61,040 nt of DNA from Comamonadaceae bacterium (lineage in GTDB: Bacteria; Pseudomonadota; Gammaproteobacteria; Burkholderiales; Burkholderiaceae_C): NCBI GenBank assembly GCA_013297985.1, contig JAAFIY010000008.1, forward strand, positions 1 to 61,040, written 5' to 3'. Every line of letters begins with the position of its first letter. Within the stretch, counting starts at the first letter, position 1. The notes under the pieces are model-generated. The model ran no database searches. It had not been told where the DNA came from and saw nothing but the letters and a program-made list of their open reading frames with translations. A program made the translations under genes and the position numbers. Shown here piece after piece: positions 40,060 through 48,268 of this stretch.

Positions 40060-40755
40060 ATGGACTGGCTGATGTCACCTCTAAGCGGTTCTGTGCACCA
40101 CCACATTGAGCCGTGGGCCTATTGGCACGCGCGCTTTATGGTGCTGGGCTGGGGCGTGTTGTTGCCCGTGGGCGCGCTGGTGGCACGCTACTTCAAGATC
40201 ACACGCCGCCAGCGCTGGCCCGAGCAGCTTGACAACAAAGCCTGGTGGCACGCGCATCGGGTGCTGCAGTGGGCCGGGGTGCTAGCGATGTCAGTGGGCG
40301 CGTGGCTGGCCTGGGGGCAGGGCTCTGACACGCGCTTGTCCGCCCAAATGCACGCATGGGGCGGATGGACCCTGGTGGCCATGGGCTGGTTGCAGGTGGC
40401 AGCGGGCTTGGTGCGCGGCACCAAGGGCGGGCCCACCAGCGAACACCTGGCGGGTGACCACTACGACATGACACCGCACCGCGTTTGGTTTGAGCGCTTC
40501 CACAAAGGGGTGGGCTGGCTGGCCGTGTTGGGCGCTCTGGCCGTGCTGGCGCTGGGCTTGTACACCGCCGATGCCCCGCGCTGGATGGCCGTGGTGCTAG
40601 CGGCCTGGTGGCTACTGCTGGCCGGTGCCGCCTGGCGCTGGCAACGCCAAGGCCGTTGTGTGGACACCTACCAAGCCATTTGGGGCCCCGACCCCCGCCA
40701 TCCTGGCAATCGCATCAAACCCATTGGTTGGGGTGTGCGCAGGCCCCTTCTCTGA
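40060..40755 (+). CDS. Cytochrome b561-like membrane protein
   Basis: A 231-residue membrane protein with about five hydrophobic segments. Histidines sit at helix ends as in cytochrome b561 domains: IEPWAYWHARFMVLGWGVLLP, WWHAHRVLQWAGVLAMSVG, MHAWGGWTLVAMGWLQVAAG and FHKGVGWLAVLGALAVLAL. They could ligate two haems for transmembrane electron transfer. The start follows the SMP-30 gene by 34 bases and precedes the transporter ATPase by 12, so it belongs to the sugar operon. What it reduces there is unknown; partner dehydrogenase genes were not found. Confidence 0.7.
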   Translation: MDWLMSPLSGSVHHHIEPWAYWHARFMVLGWGVLLPVGALVARYFKITRRQRWPEQLDNKAWWHAHRVLQWAGVLAMSVGAWLAWGQGSDTRLSAQMHAWGGWTLVAMGWLQVAAGLVRGTKGGPTSEHLAGDHYDMTPHRVWFERFHKGVGWLAVLGALAVLALGLYTADAPRWMAVVLAAWWLLLAGAAWRWQRQGRCVDTYQAIWGPDPRHPGNRIKPIGWGVRRPLL

Positions 40756-40767
40756 AGCAGACACCCC

Positions 40768-41859
40768 ATGGGCCACCTACACCTCAACAACCTTGTGAAG
40801 CGCTTCGGCGACGTCACCGTGGTGCAGCAGCTTGACCTGCAAGTGGCCAGCGGTGAATTTGTGGTTTTGCTGGGCGAATCGGGCTGCGGCAAAAGCACCA
40901 CCTTGCGCATGGTGGCGGGGCTGGAAGAAGTGACCGAGGGCCGCATCCTGATTGGGGGCCGCGACGTGACGCACGAACACCCCATGGCACGCGACATCGC
41001 CATGGTGTTCCAAAACTACGCGCTGTACCCGCACATGAACGTGGCGCAAAACATGTCGTTTGCGCTGCGCTTGGCGGGCCGCACTACCGACGAGATCAAC
41101 ACCAAGGTGGCCGCTGCGGCCAAGGTGCTGAACATCGAGCACCTGCTGCAGCGCAAACCCAAAGAGCTCTCGGGCGGGCAGCGTCAGCGCGTGGCCATTG
41201 GTCGCGCCATCGTGCGCGAACCCCAGGTGTTTTTGTTTGACGAGCCGCTGTCTAACCTAGACGCCAAGCTGCGCGGCCACATGCGGGCCGAGCTGGCACT
41301 GCTGCACGAACGCCTGGGCAAAACCACGCTGTACGTGACCCACGACCAGATTGAGGCCATGACCTTGGCCAACCGCATCGTGATTTTTGACAAAGGCCGT
41401 ATCCAGCAGGTGGGCACGCCAGGCGAAGTGTTCAACCACCCGGCCAACTTGTTCGTGGCGGCCTTCATTGGTATGCCCACCATGAACCTGTTCAAGGCGC
41501 GCCTGTCGATGGAAGCCGACGGCCCGGTGCTGCGCGGCAGCGGTTTTGCGCTGCCCGCCCCGGCTTGGCTGCCTGGCGTCTCAAAGGGCCCCGAGCAAGC
41601 TTTGGTGGTGGGCATTCGGCCCCAGGCCTTAAAGCTCTCTGACGACGCGGCGGCCCTGCCCGTGCGGGTGGATGTGGTCGAGTACCTGGGCACCGAAAGC
41701 CAGATCGTGGGCCATCTGCAAGTGCCCGATGGTCAGCGCGTGTCCGCCATCGTGCCCGGCGACGCCAAAGCCTTGCTGCACCAAGTGGTGCGGCTGGCGG
41801 TGGACGTGCAAACCCTTCACGTGTTCGATGCCGACAGCGGGCTTGCGCTGAAACCGTGA
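40768..41859 (+). CDS. CUT1 sugar ABC transporter ATP-binding protein (UgpC/MsmX-type)
   Basis: A 363-residue ATPase: Walker A GESGCGKSTTLRMVAG, Q-loop FQNYALYPHMNV, signature LSGGQRQRVAIGRAIV, Walker B VFLFDEPLSNLDAKLR and the H-loop TLYVTHDQIEAMTLA. After residue ~240 a TOBE/regulatory domain follows (FIGMPTMNLFKARL, VGIRPQALKL, VDVVEYLGTESQIVGHL), as in carbohydrate importers. It is first of four transporter genes; the binding protein gene begins 50 bases later. Confidence 0.93.
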   Translation: MGHLHLNNLVKRFGDVTVVQQLDLQVASGEFVVLLGESGCGKSTTLRMVAGLEEVTEGRILIGGRDVTHEHPMARDIAMVFQNYALYPHMNVAQNMSFALRLAGRTTDEINTKVAAAAKVLNIEHLLQRKPKELSGGQRQRVAIGRAIVREPQVFLFDEPLSNLDAKLRGHMRAELALLHERLGKTTLYVTHDQIEAMTLANRIVIFDKGRIQQVGTPGEVFNHPANLFVAAFIGMPTMNLFKARLSMEADGPVLRGSGFALPAPAWLPGVSKGPEQALVVGIRPQALKLSDDAAALPVRVDVVEYLGTESQIVGHLQVPDGQRVSAIVPGDAKALLHQVVRLAVDVQTLHVFDADSGLALKP

Positions 41860-41909
41860 TTCACCGACAGACCCCCAATTTCAAAAAGACCCTTCAGGAG
41901 ACCCACCCC

Positions 41910-43241
41910 ATGAAACGACGCGACACCCTCAAGGCCGGCGCCCTCACTGTGTTTGGCGCAGGCCTGCCTTTCAGCGGCGCACAAGCGCAAAACCGATTCG
42001 CCAAATACGCCGGCAAAACCGTGGTGATGAGCGTGCCTGCGCACCCGCACTACGACGCCATGGCCAAGCTGCTGCCTGAGTTCACCAAGGAAACCGGCAT
42101 CAAGGTCGAGACCGACAAAATCGCCATCGGCCGCATGAAAGAAAAGCAGCTGTTGGAGATGTCCAAGCCCAGCGGCGACTTTGATCTGGGCTGCTACATC
42201 GTGATGTGGAAGGGCGAGTACGTCGCCAAGGATTTGATCCGCCCCTTGGAGCCGTTCTTTGCCAACCCGGCGCTGGCCGACCCCGCGTACGACATGAAAG
42301 ACATCGTGCCCATCTACCTAGAAAACCTAGGGCTAGTGGGCGGCCCCAAGGGCTACTTGGCGGGGCCGGGTGCCAAGCTGTACGGCTTGCCCTATGGCGC
42401 TGAGACCAGCGTGCTGGCCTACCGCCGCGACATTTTTGCCAAGCACAACCTGAAGCCACCAGAGACCTACGCCGAATTTCGGGCGCTGCTGCGCATCATC
42501 AAAGACAAAGAAGGCATTGGCGCGCTGACCAGCCGCGGCCAAGCGGGGCACCAGGTGGTGCATGCGTGGTTGCTGCACCTGAACCCACTGGGCGGCAGCG
42601 TGTTCAATGACAAGTGGCAGCCGCGCTTTAACGACGCCATTGGGGTGGACGCGCTCAAGTTTTTGCAAGAAGTGGTGGCCACCGGCCCCGCTGGCATTGC
42701 AGGCTACGGCCAAGGCGAAGCCAACACCGCCTTTTTGCAGGGCCAGGCAGCGATGTACTTGGACTCCACATCGCTGGCGGGCTTTGTCAACGACCCCGCA
42801 CGCAGCCGCATTGCGGGCAATGTGAGCTGGGCACTGCACCCGCGCGGTACGCGCCGCGCGTCGCAAAGCGGCGGTCTGGGCTTGGCCATTCCTAAAAACG
42901 CCAAGAACCCCGAAGCGGGCTTTTTGCTCATGCAGTGGCTTACCAGCAAAGCCCAAGACAAGGCCGTGACCATGGCGGGCGGCGCCCCCATGCGCAACAG
43001 CACGCTGCGCGACCAAGATGCGGTGCGCAAGTACCCCGAGTTCATTACCTTTGTTGAGGCGCTCAAGCACAGCAACCCCGACTGGCGGCCCATCATTCCG
43101 GTGTGGGACAAGATCAATGTGCAAGCCCTGGGTGTTGGCCTGAGCGAGGCGCTGACTGGCAAGAAAACCGCCGAGCAAGCGCTCAACGACATGGTGCCGC
43201 AAGTCACGGCCATCATGCGCGAAGCGGGCTACAAGATCTAA
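41910..43241 (+). CDS. Sugar ABC transporter substrate-binding protein, likely Tat-exported
   Basis: A 443-residue CUT1-type solute-binding protein. The start at 41910 follows CAGGAG with a nine-base gap. Its signal peptide begins MKRRDTLKAGALTVFGAG, with a twin-arginine motif before the hydrophobic core, so Tat export is likely. The mature part has LLPEFTKETGIKVETDKIAIGRMKEKQL and GLPYGAETSVLAYRRDIFAKHNLKPPETYAEF, typical of family 1 extracellular binding proteins. The ligand is not determined by sequence; the linked lactonase and aldonate enzymes suggest an aldonate, aldonolactone or its glycoside. Confidence 0.9.
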   Translation: MKRRDTLKAGALTVFGAGLPFSGAQAQNRFAKYAGKTVVMSVPAHPHYDAMAKLLPEFTKETGIKVETDKIAIGRMKEKQLLEMSKPSGDFDLGCYIVMWKGEYVAKDLIRPLEPFFANPALADPAYDMKDIVPIYLENLGLVGGPKGYLAGPGAKLYGLPYGAETSVLAYRRDIFAKHNLKPPETYAEFRALLRIIKDKEGIGALTSRGQAGHQVVHAWLLHLNPLGGSVFNDKWQPRFNDAIGVDALKFLQEVVATGPAGIAGYGQGEANTAFLQGQAAMYLDSTSLAGFVNDPARSRIAGNVSWALHPRGTRRASQSGGLGLAIPKNAKNPEAGFLLMQWLTSKAQDKAVTMAGGAPMRNSTLRDQDAVRKYPEFITFVEALKHSNPDWRPIIPVWDKINVQALGVGLSEALTGKKTAEQALNDMVPQVTAIMREAGYKI

Positions 43242-43275
43242 GCCCGCACCCCAGCCCACACCGGCCACGCCTGCC

Positions 43276-44154
43276 ATGAGAACGCCCGCCTGGGTGCCCG
43301 CCCTGTACCTGGGCCCAGCCGTCTTGGTGATGGCTGCGGCCTGCCTGTACCCGGTGTTGTCGGCCTTTCAGTTGGCGGGCTATGACTGGAGCATGGGCAC
43401 GCCCTGGTCTAGCGCGCGCTGGGTGGGCATGGACAACTTTGTGTCGGCCTTTGCCAACCCCCGGGTATGGAGCAGCCTGTTCACCACGCTGCTGTTTGCC
43501 GCCGTGTGCGTGGCGGCCGAAATGGTGCTGGGCATTGCCCTGGCCTTGGCGCTGGAGCACCCGGTGCGGGGCATGGCGTTTTTTCGCACCATTTTTATCT
43601 TGCCCATGATGATTGCGCCCATTGCCGTGGGCTTGGCGTGGCGCTATTTGTTTGATGCGCAGTTTGGGCTGATCAATGCGCTGCTGAAGGTGGTGGGGCT
43701 CAGCCCGCAAACCTGGCTGGCTGACCCCCAACTGGCCTTTATTGCCATTGTGGTGGCCGACATTTGGCAGTGGACGCCCTTTGTCTTCATCATGATGCTG
43801 GCCGCGCTGGCCAATGTGGATTCAGCCGTGATTGAAGCGTCGCGCATTGACGGCGCAAGCTGGTGGCAGCAGACCTTTTTGGTGAAGCTGCCCATGGTGA
43901 TGCATGTCATTGCCATCACTCTCATGATGCGTTTGATTGACGCCTTCCGCGTGCTGGAAGTCATCTATGTGCTCACCTTCGGCGGGCCGGGTGACAGCAC
44001 CGAGATTTTGGCGCTGCACATTTACAAAACCGCTTTTGTTGGCCAGCAACTGGGCGTGGCAGCCGCCATTAGCGTGCTGCTGTTGGTGGTGGTGGCCGCA
44101 CTCAGCTGGGGTGCCCTGCGCCTAAGCAACCCGATGAAGGGAGACGACCGGTGA
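43276..44154 (+). CDS. Sugar ABC transporter permease (MalF/UgpA-type)
   Basis: A 292-residue permease with six membrane segments, starting VPALYLGPAVLVMAAACLYPVLSAF. The EAA loop that contacts the ATPase is EASRIDGASWWQQTFLVKLPM. The C-terminal membrane part reads VLLLVVVAALSWGALRL. Its stop overlaps the start of the second permease as GTGA, so both are made in step. Confidence 0.93.
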   Translation: MRTPAWVPALYLGPAVLVMAAACLYPVLSAFQLAGYDWSMGTPWSSARWVGMDNFVSAFANPRVWSSLFTTLLFAAVCVAAEMVLGIALALALEHPVRGMAFFRTIFILPMMIAPIAVGLAWRYLFDAQFGLINALLKVVGLSPQTWLADPQLAFIAIVVADIWQWTPFVFIMMLAALANVDSAVIEASRIDGASWWQQTFLVKLPMVMHVIAITLMMRLIDAFRVLEVIYVLTFGGPGDSTEILALHIYKTAFVGQQLGVAAAISVLLLVVVAALSWGALRLSNPMKGDDR

Positions 44155-44975
44155 AGCGCCCCATCTGGCTGGTGGTGGGCCACTACACCATGCTGATTGG
44201 GCTGGCGTTTTTGTGTGTGGCACCCATCTTGGTGATCTTTGCGACCAGCTTGCGCCAGCAGGTGGACATCTTTGCGTCGCCGCTTAACTTCATCTTTACG
44301 CCCACGCTAGAAAACTACCGAGGCGTGCTGCAAGAAGACAAGTTTGATCGCTACTTGATGAACAGCTTGTTTGTGGGCGTGGTGTCTACCGTGATCACGC
44401 TGGTGTTGGGTTGTATGTCGGCCTACGGCTTGGCGCGCTTTAGGTTCAAAGGCCGCACCACCATTGCCTACACCACGCTGCTGCTGCGCACCGTGCCGTT
44501 GGCGGTGCTGGCCATACCGGTCTTCATGATCTGGAGCGAATGGAAGCTGGTGAACAGCCTGTGGGGCCTGGTGCTGCTGTATGTGGCCGTTAACCTGCCC
44601 TTCACCATCTGGCTGCTGTACGGCTTTGTGCTGCAGGTGCCGGTGGAGCTAGAAGAAGCTGCGGCCATCGACGGTTGCGGCCCGCTGCGGGTGTTTACCA
44701 AAGTGCTGCTGCCGCTGATGGCGCCGGGCATTGCGGCTGCGTCGATCTTTACCTTTCGCATCGCCTGGAATGAATTCATCTTGGCGCTGGTGCTGACAGA
44801 TCGGCAAACCCGCACGCTGCCGGTGGCCGCGTCGCTCTTCATCACCGACCTGGGGGTGGACTGGGGCCGCGTGATGGCCATGAGCAGCCTGATCGCCATC
44901 CCCCCGCTGATCTTTACCTTTGTGGCCGCGCGGCAGATCATCACTGGGCTGACGGCTGGTGCTGTGAAGGGTTAG
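44151..44975 (+). CDS. Sugar ABC transporter permease (MalG/UgpE-type)
   Basis: A 274-residue permease starting at GTG, overlapping the previous stop by four bases. The EAA loop is EEAAAIDGCGPLRVFTKVLLPLMAPGI, followed by IAWNEFILALVLTDRQTRTLPVAAS and the C-terminal ARQIITGLTAGAVKG, all typical of the second permease of CUT1 systems. It pairs with the preceding gene to form the membrane channel. Confidence 0.94.
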   Translation: MKRPIWLVVGHYTMLIGLAFLCVAPILVIFATSLRQQVDIFASPLNFIFTPTLENYRGVLQEDKFDRYLMNSLFVGVVSTVITLVLGCMSAYGLARFRFKGRTTIAYTTLLLRTVPLAVLAIPVFMIWSEWKLVNSLWGLVLLYVAVNLPFTIWLLYGFVLQVPVELEEAAAIDGCGPLRVFTKVLLPLMAPGIAAASIFTFRIAWNEFILALVLTDRQTRTLPVAASLFITDLGVDWGRVMAMSSLIAIPPLIFTFVAARQIITGLTAGAVKG

Positions 44976-45064
44976 GCCTTGCTGGGTCAGCGCCCGGCGC
45001 TCAAGCGCGCCTGGCCACGGCACGCACGCTGAAGCCCACACCCACCTTGCACACCGCCCCGCCC

Positions 45065-45505
45065 ATGACGACACCCGCCACCCAGCCGCACGCCGGCCCC
45101 CTCACCCCCGCCGACCTGCAAGCCGCCCTGGCCGAATACTTCGCCCCCTGGGTGCAAGCGCTGGGCCTGCAAGTGACAGTCGCGCAAGGCAGCACTGTCA
45201 GCTTGCGCCTGCCACTGACCGACCAGCTCACCCGCGTGGGCCAGATGCTGTGCGGCCAAGCCATGCTGGCCGCCGCCGACACCGCCATGGTGCTGGCCCT
45301 GATGCAACACCACGGCACCTTCCGCCCCTGCACCACGGTGCAGCTGAGCGGCAGCTTTCTAAAACCCCTGTCAGGCCAAGACGCCATCTTGACCGCCACC
45401 GTGCTGCGGGCAGGCAAAACCATGGCGTTTGGCGAGATTGATTTGAGTGGGGCGGTGGATGGCAAGAGCGTTTGCAGGGTGACGACGACGTATGTTTTGC
45501 TATGA
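45065..45505 (+). CDS. PaaI-family hotdog thioesterase
   Basis: A 146-residue hotdog-fold acyl-CoA thioesterase-like protein. The central VGQMLCGQAMLAAADTAMVLAL carries the Gly and catalytic Asp positions of the PaaI/YdiI family, followed by TVQLSGSFLKPLSGQDAILTATVLRAGKTMAFGEIDL. The ATG at 45065 is chosen over a GTG-like upstream start. Its last codons and stop lie within the dispersed repeat at 45495-45546. It follows the transporter by 90 bases, and no link to the sugar pathway is evident. Confidence 0.82.
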   Translation: MTTPATQPHAGPLTPADLQAALAEYFAPWVQALGLQVTVAQGSTVSLRLPLTDQLTRVGQMLCGQAMLAAADTAMVLALMQHHGTFRPCTTVQLSGSFLKPLSGQDAILTATVLRAGKTMAFGEIDLSGAVDGKSVCRVTTTYVLL

Positions 45506-45546
45506 AATGTGTAGCTGCTTGCGCAATCAAATAGGGCGCTGCAGGC
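45495..45546 (+). repeat. Short dispersed repeat at the end of the thioesterase gene
   Basis: TTTTGCTATGAAATGTGTAG then CTGCTTGCGCAATCAAATAGGGCGCTGCAGG. Its reverse complement shares most positions with the copy inside recQ (30205-30239). The TGA stop of the thioesterase is inside it. Confidence 0.65.
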
Positions 45547-45649
45547 GGATTCAGGGATCGGCCCCCAGCGCAGTAGGCCGTTGCCAATTGCAAACCCAGG
45601 CTGGCTGACGCGCCGGCGCGGCGAGTGATCTCTCGACGTAGCCCGACAA

Positions 45650-45672
45650 GGTAACTATCATTGGTAGCTACC
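45650..45672. promoter_or_regulatory. Candidate VapBC operator
   Basis: GGTAACTATCA-T-TGGTAGCTACC is an imperfect palindrome that agrees with its reverse complement at 18 of 23 positions. It ends 23 bases upstream of vapB, where the antitoxin-toxin complex normally binds to repress the operon. Confidence 0.55.
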
Positions 45673-45695
45673 CACGCTCTGCGCCGAGGACCCCC

Positions 45696-45968
45696 ATGGA
45701 CACCGCCCGCCTCTTCCAATCTGGCCGCAGCCAAGCGGTGCGCTTGCCCAAGGCCTATCGCTTTGAAGGTACCGAAGTGCGGGTGCAGCACTTTGGCAAC
45801 GGCGTGCTGCTGCTGCCGGTGGGCGACCCCTGGCAGACGCTGGAAGCGGGCCTGGCCGCGTTTGAGCCCGGCTTTGTGTTGGAGCGCCAGCAGCCGCCGC
45901 AACGAGAGCGCGCCGCGCTGCAACCCCTGGCCGCAGACGCTGCGGCACCCAAGCAAGAAGCGGCCTAA
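45696..45968 (+). CDS. vapB: VapB-type antitoxin (AbrB/MazE-like fold)
   Basis: A 90-residue antitoxin. The N-terminal DNA-binding part is RLFQSGRSQAVRLPKAYRFEGTEVRVQHFGNGVLLLP, the swapped-hairpin AbrB type seen in VapB. The C-terminal tail (FEPGFVLERQQPPQRERAALQ) would wrap the toxin. GAGGA precedes the ATG. The toxin gene starts six bases after its stop. Confidence 0.92.
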   Translation: MDTARLFQSGRSQAVRLPKAYRFEGTEVRVQHFGNGVLLLPVGDPWQTLEAGLAAFEPGFVLERQQPPQRERAALQPLAADAAAPKQEAA

Positions 45969-45974
45969 GCCGAC

Positions 45975-46391
45975 ATGATCCTGCTCGACACCAACATCTG
46001 CATCTACATCATCAACGCCCGCCCACCCAGCGTGCTGGCCAAGTTCCGGCAGCACCCGCTGGGCGAGATCGGGGTGTGCAGCGTGGTGGCGGCTGAGTTG
46101 GCCTATGGCGTGGCCAAAAGCCGGTCAACCCGCAACCAGCAAGCCCTGCAAATGTTCCTGGCCCCGTTGGCCGTGCTGCCCTTTGACGACAAAGCCGCCA
46201 TGGCCTACGGCACGCTGCGGGCGGAGCTTGAGCGCCAAGGCACGCCAATTGGTGCGCTGGACATGCTGATCGCTGCGCATGCGATCAGTTTGGGGGCGCA
46301 GTTGGTGACGAACAACTTGCGGGAGTTTGAGCGGGTGCCGGGGTTGCGGGTGGTGGATTGTTTGGGCGGACAACACCCATCCACCGGATAG
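45975..46391 (+). CDS. vapC: VapC-type PIN-domain ribonuclease toxin
   Basis: A 138-residue PIN-domain toxin. The acidic residues are Asp-5 in ILLDTNICIYI, Glu in VVAAELAYGVAKS, Asp in IGALDMLIAAHA and the TNN motif in LVTNNLREFERV. VapC enzymes cleave tRNA or rRNA when the antitoxin is degraded. It may stabilise the neighbouring defence-like island. It is convergent with the methyltransferase gene, 51 bases away. Confidence 0.94.
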   Translation: MILLDTNICIYIINARPPSVLAKFRQHPLGEIGVCSVVAAELAYGVAKSRSTRNQQALQMFLAPLAVLPFDDKAAMAYGTLRAELERQGTPIGALDMLIAAHAISLGAQLVTNNLREFERVPGLRVVDCLGGQHPSTG

Positions 46392-46442
46392 GCGCCGACG
46401 CGTTAGTCGCGCTTCTGGGAAAAGGGCGAGAGGGACACACTT

Positions 46443-48107
46443 TTACACGAGCACAGTTCGGTGACCTTCGCCTGTCGCCGGTGGAGATTCGGCTAAGCCT
46501 GCACGCACAAGCAAATCGCCCACCACTTCGGCGATTCGCCAAGCCAGGAGCGGGGGAACTGCGTTACCAACCTGGGTGTATTGCGATGTGCGATTGCCCA
46601 AGAACACGTAGGTGTCGGGGAACGTCTGCAGGCGGGCCGCCTCGCGTACCGAAAGGCTCCGGCATTGCTGTGCCTCTGGGTGGATGAACGCATGTCCGTC
46701 TTTCCCGATGTGGCTGGTCACCGTCGTGCTGTGGCGGTCCCTGAGCTGAACCCGAAAACGGTCCTTGAAGATGGCCTCGCCGATTTTTTCTGGGTTGACG
46801 TTCTTGTGGTCCGGGAGCAGGCAACGTGGAAAGTCGGCAAGGCGCGGGCTTGTACCGTGGATCTCACCAAAGGCCGCAACAAACAGGTATCGGATCAGGT
46901 CGCTGGGCATGTGCGAACGGCTCTGGTGATTGGCGAGCAGGTCGCTTGGGCGGTCACGGTACCAAGTGGCCAGTTTGTCGGGGCTTTTTCCGAGCGCCTT
47001 GGCCGTCAGCCTGAGCCGTTCGCTGCCGAAGCCAGGGTCGGACCACCCGCTTCTTGCGTTGCGAAGCACGTCAAGCATTTGTTGCGCGACCAATCGACTC
47101 AGGGGGCTCTCAGACTCGCGACACTGTTCCACGGCGGTGTCCAAAAGCGGCTGCGACAGCGCATCAAGCCACGACAAGCCCTTGCCACGAAAAGAAAGAG
47201 CCGCCCGCAACGCGGGCAGATCGCCAATCACGTCGCCAACAGTGGTGGGCAGCTGCGGAACCAAGGTACCGACGCCCTTTGCCTTGGCAAACACATCCTT
47301 GCGCACGCCCAGAATGATCACGCGGTGACGGGCCTGCGGCACACCGTATTCCTCGGCCCGCAAGACAAAGCTCTCCGGGCTGGGCCGCTTAAGTTGGTGA
47401 TCGCTCTGCCGCAGGGGCAGCAGCACATATTCGACCGCAGAATCCTGCGGGTCGACCACGCCCGGGCGCTCCAAGTCAGCAAGGATCGACTGAAAGATGT
47501 CGTGGCCGTCAATCTGCGAAGTCAGGATGCCCTTGACGTTCTCCATCACAAACACCGCAGGCCGAAACTCACCAATGACACGCAGGTATTCGCGATAGAG
47601 AAAGTGCCGCTTGTCGTCGGCAGCGGAGTAATCTTTGATGCCTCTGTTCCTCGATCGACCCACCACCGAATACGCCTGACAAGGCGGCCCGCCAATCAAA
47701 ACGCTGTTCTGCGGCAACTGCCCGTCGACTGTGTAGCGGCTGAGTCGCTCACGGATGCTGGCGGATGTTTCGTCGTGTGTGTGTTCGCCCAGTTCAAGGT
47801 TGAGTGCTTCAAAGTCAGCCCTTCGGCAGGCGTCCTTTATTGCCTGATCTTCAGAGGCGGCAAGTTGGGCAAAGACCCCGTCCCACGGCTCGCTCTCAAT
47901 GAGTCGATCCCACGTGCGCCAGGTGGCGGGGGAGACTGTCGCGCTGCGCTGCAGCACCCGGTGCGCAGCGCGAAGCCTAAGCGTCTGATGCGCCATCGCG
48001 TCCTTCTCAATCGACACCGCGATCTCAAAGCGCACCGACTCGGTACGGGAAAATCCCTCTCCGAGCCCCCCTGGCCCTGCGAACAGGTCGATTACTGGCA
48101 CGGGCAT
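46443..48107 (-). CDS. dcm: DNA (cytosine-5) methyltransferase (Dcm family)
   Basis: A 554-residue C5 methyltransferase with all key motifs: I VIDLFAGPGGLGEGF, IV with the catalytic cysteine GGPPCQAYSVVG, VI VMENVKG, VIII RHRVIILGVR, IX RSLSVREAARLQTFPD and X TQVGNAVPPLLAWRIAEVV. About 100 extra residues separate motifs I and IV, with a possible helical spacer. The target recognition region between VIII and IX is long. The ATG at 48107 is taken; a TTG 12 bases upstream is possible. It lies 161 bases downstream of the unknown gene pair and GHKL ATPase on the same strand. No restriction endonuclease or vsr is recognisable beside it. Its base composition is closer to the chromosome than that of its neighbours. 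Confidence 0.93.
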   Translation of the reverse strand: MPVPVIDLFAGPGGLGEGFSRTESVRFEIAVSIEKDAMAHQTLRLRAAHRVLQRSATVSPATWRTWDRLIESEPWDGVFAQLAASEDQAIKDACRRADFEALNLELGEHTHDETSASIRERLSRYTVDGQLPQNSVLIGGPPCQAYSVVGRSRNRGIKDYSAADDKRHFLYREYLRVIGEFRPAVFVMENVKGILTSQIDGHDIFQSILADLERPGVVDPQDSAVEYVLLPLRQSDHQLKRPSPESFVLRAEEYGVPQARHRVIILGVRKDVFAKAKGVGTLVPQLPTTVGDVIGDLPALRAALSFRGKGLSWLDALSQPLLDTAVEQCRESESPLSRLVAQQMLDVLRNARSGWSDPGFGSERLRLTAKALGKSPDKLATWYRDRPSDLLANHQSRSHMPSDLIRYLFVAAFGEIHGTSPRLADFPRCLLPDHKNVNPEKIGEAIFKDRFRVQLRDRHSTTVTSHIGKDGHAFIHPEAQQCRSLSVREAARLQTFPDTYVFLGNRTSQYTQVGNAVPPLLAWRIAEVVGDLLVRAGLAESPPATGEGHRTVLV

Positions 48108-48139
48108 AGGAGGAAGCAACTCAGGCCCGGGTGAAGGGA

Positions 48140-48154
48140 GGCGTCGAAGACGCC
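48140..48154. other. Hairpin upstream of the methyltransferase
   Basis: GGCGTC-GAA-GACGCC is a perfect 6-bp stem with three-base loop, 33 bases upstream of the methyltransferase start. It could be a leader structure or a protein-binding dyad. The rest of the 161-base gap shows no clear promoter. Confidence 0.3.
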
Positions 48155-48268
48155 AAGCATCTGCCTAGTATCTGACTAATCCAGACCAGAGATGGTTGAC
48201 ATCGTTGACCAAGCAACAGGCTCGTGAATGAGGTCTGTGAGCGCGTCATGGCGCATTCAACGAGTCGT

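Noticed and set aside
46581..48134. 517-codon plus-strand frame opposite the methyltransferase
   Set aside because: The methyltransferase on the minus strand has all motifs; the plus-strand product has none and is an antisense shadow.
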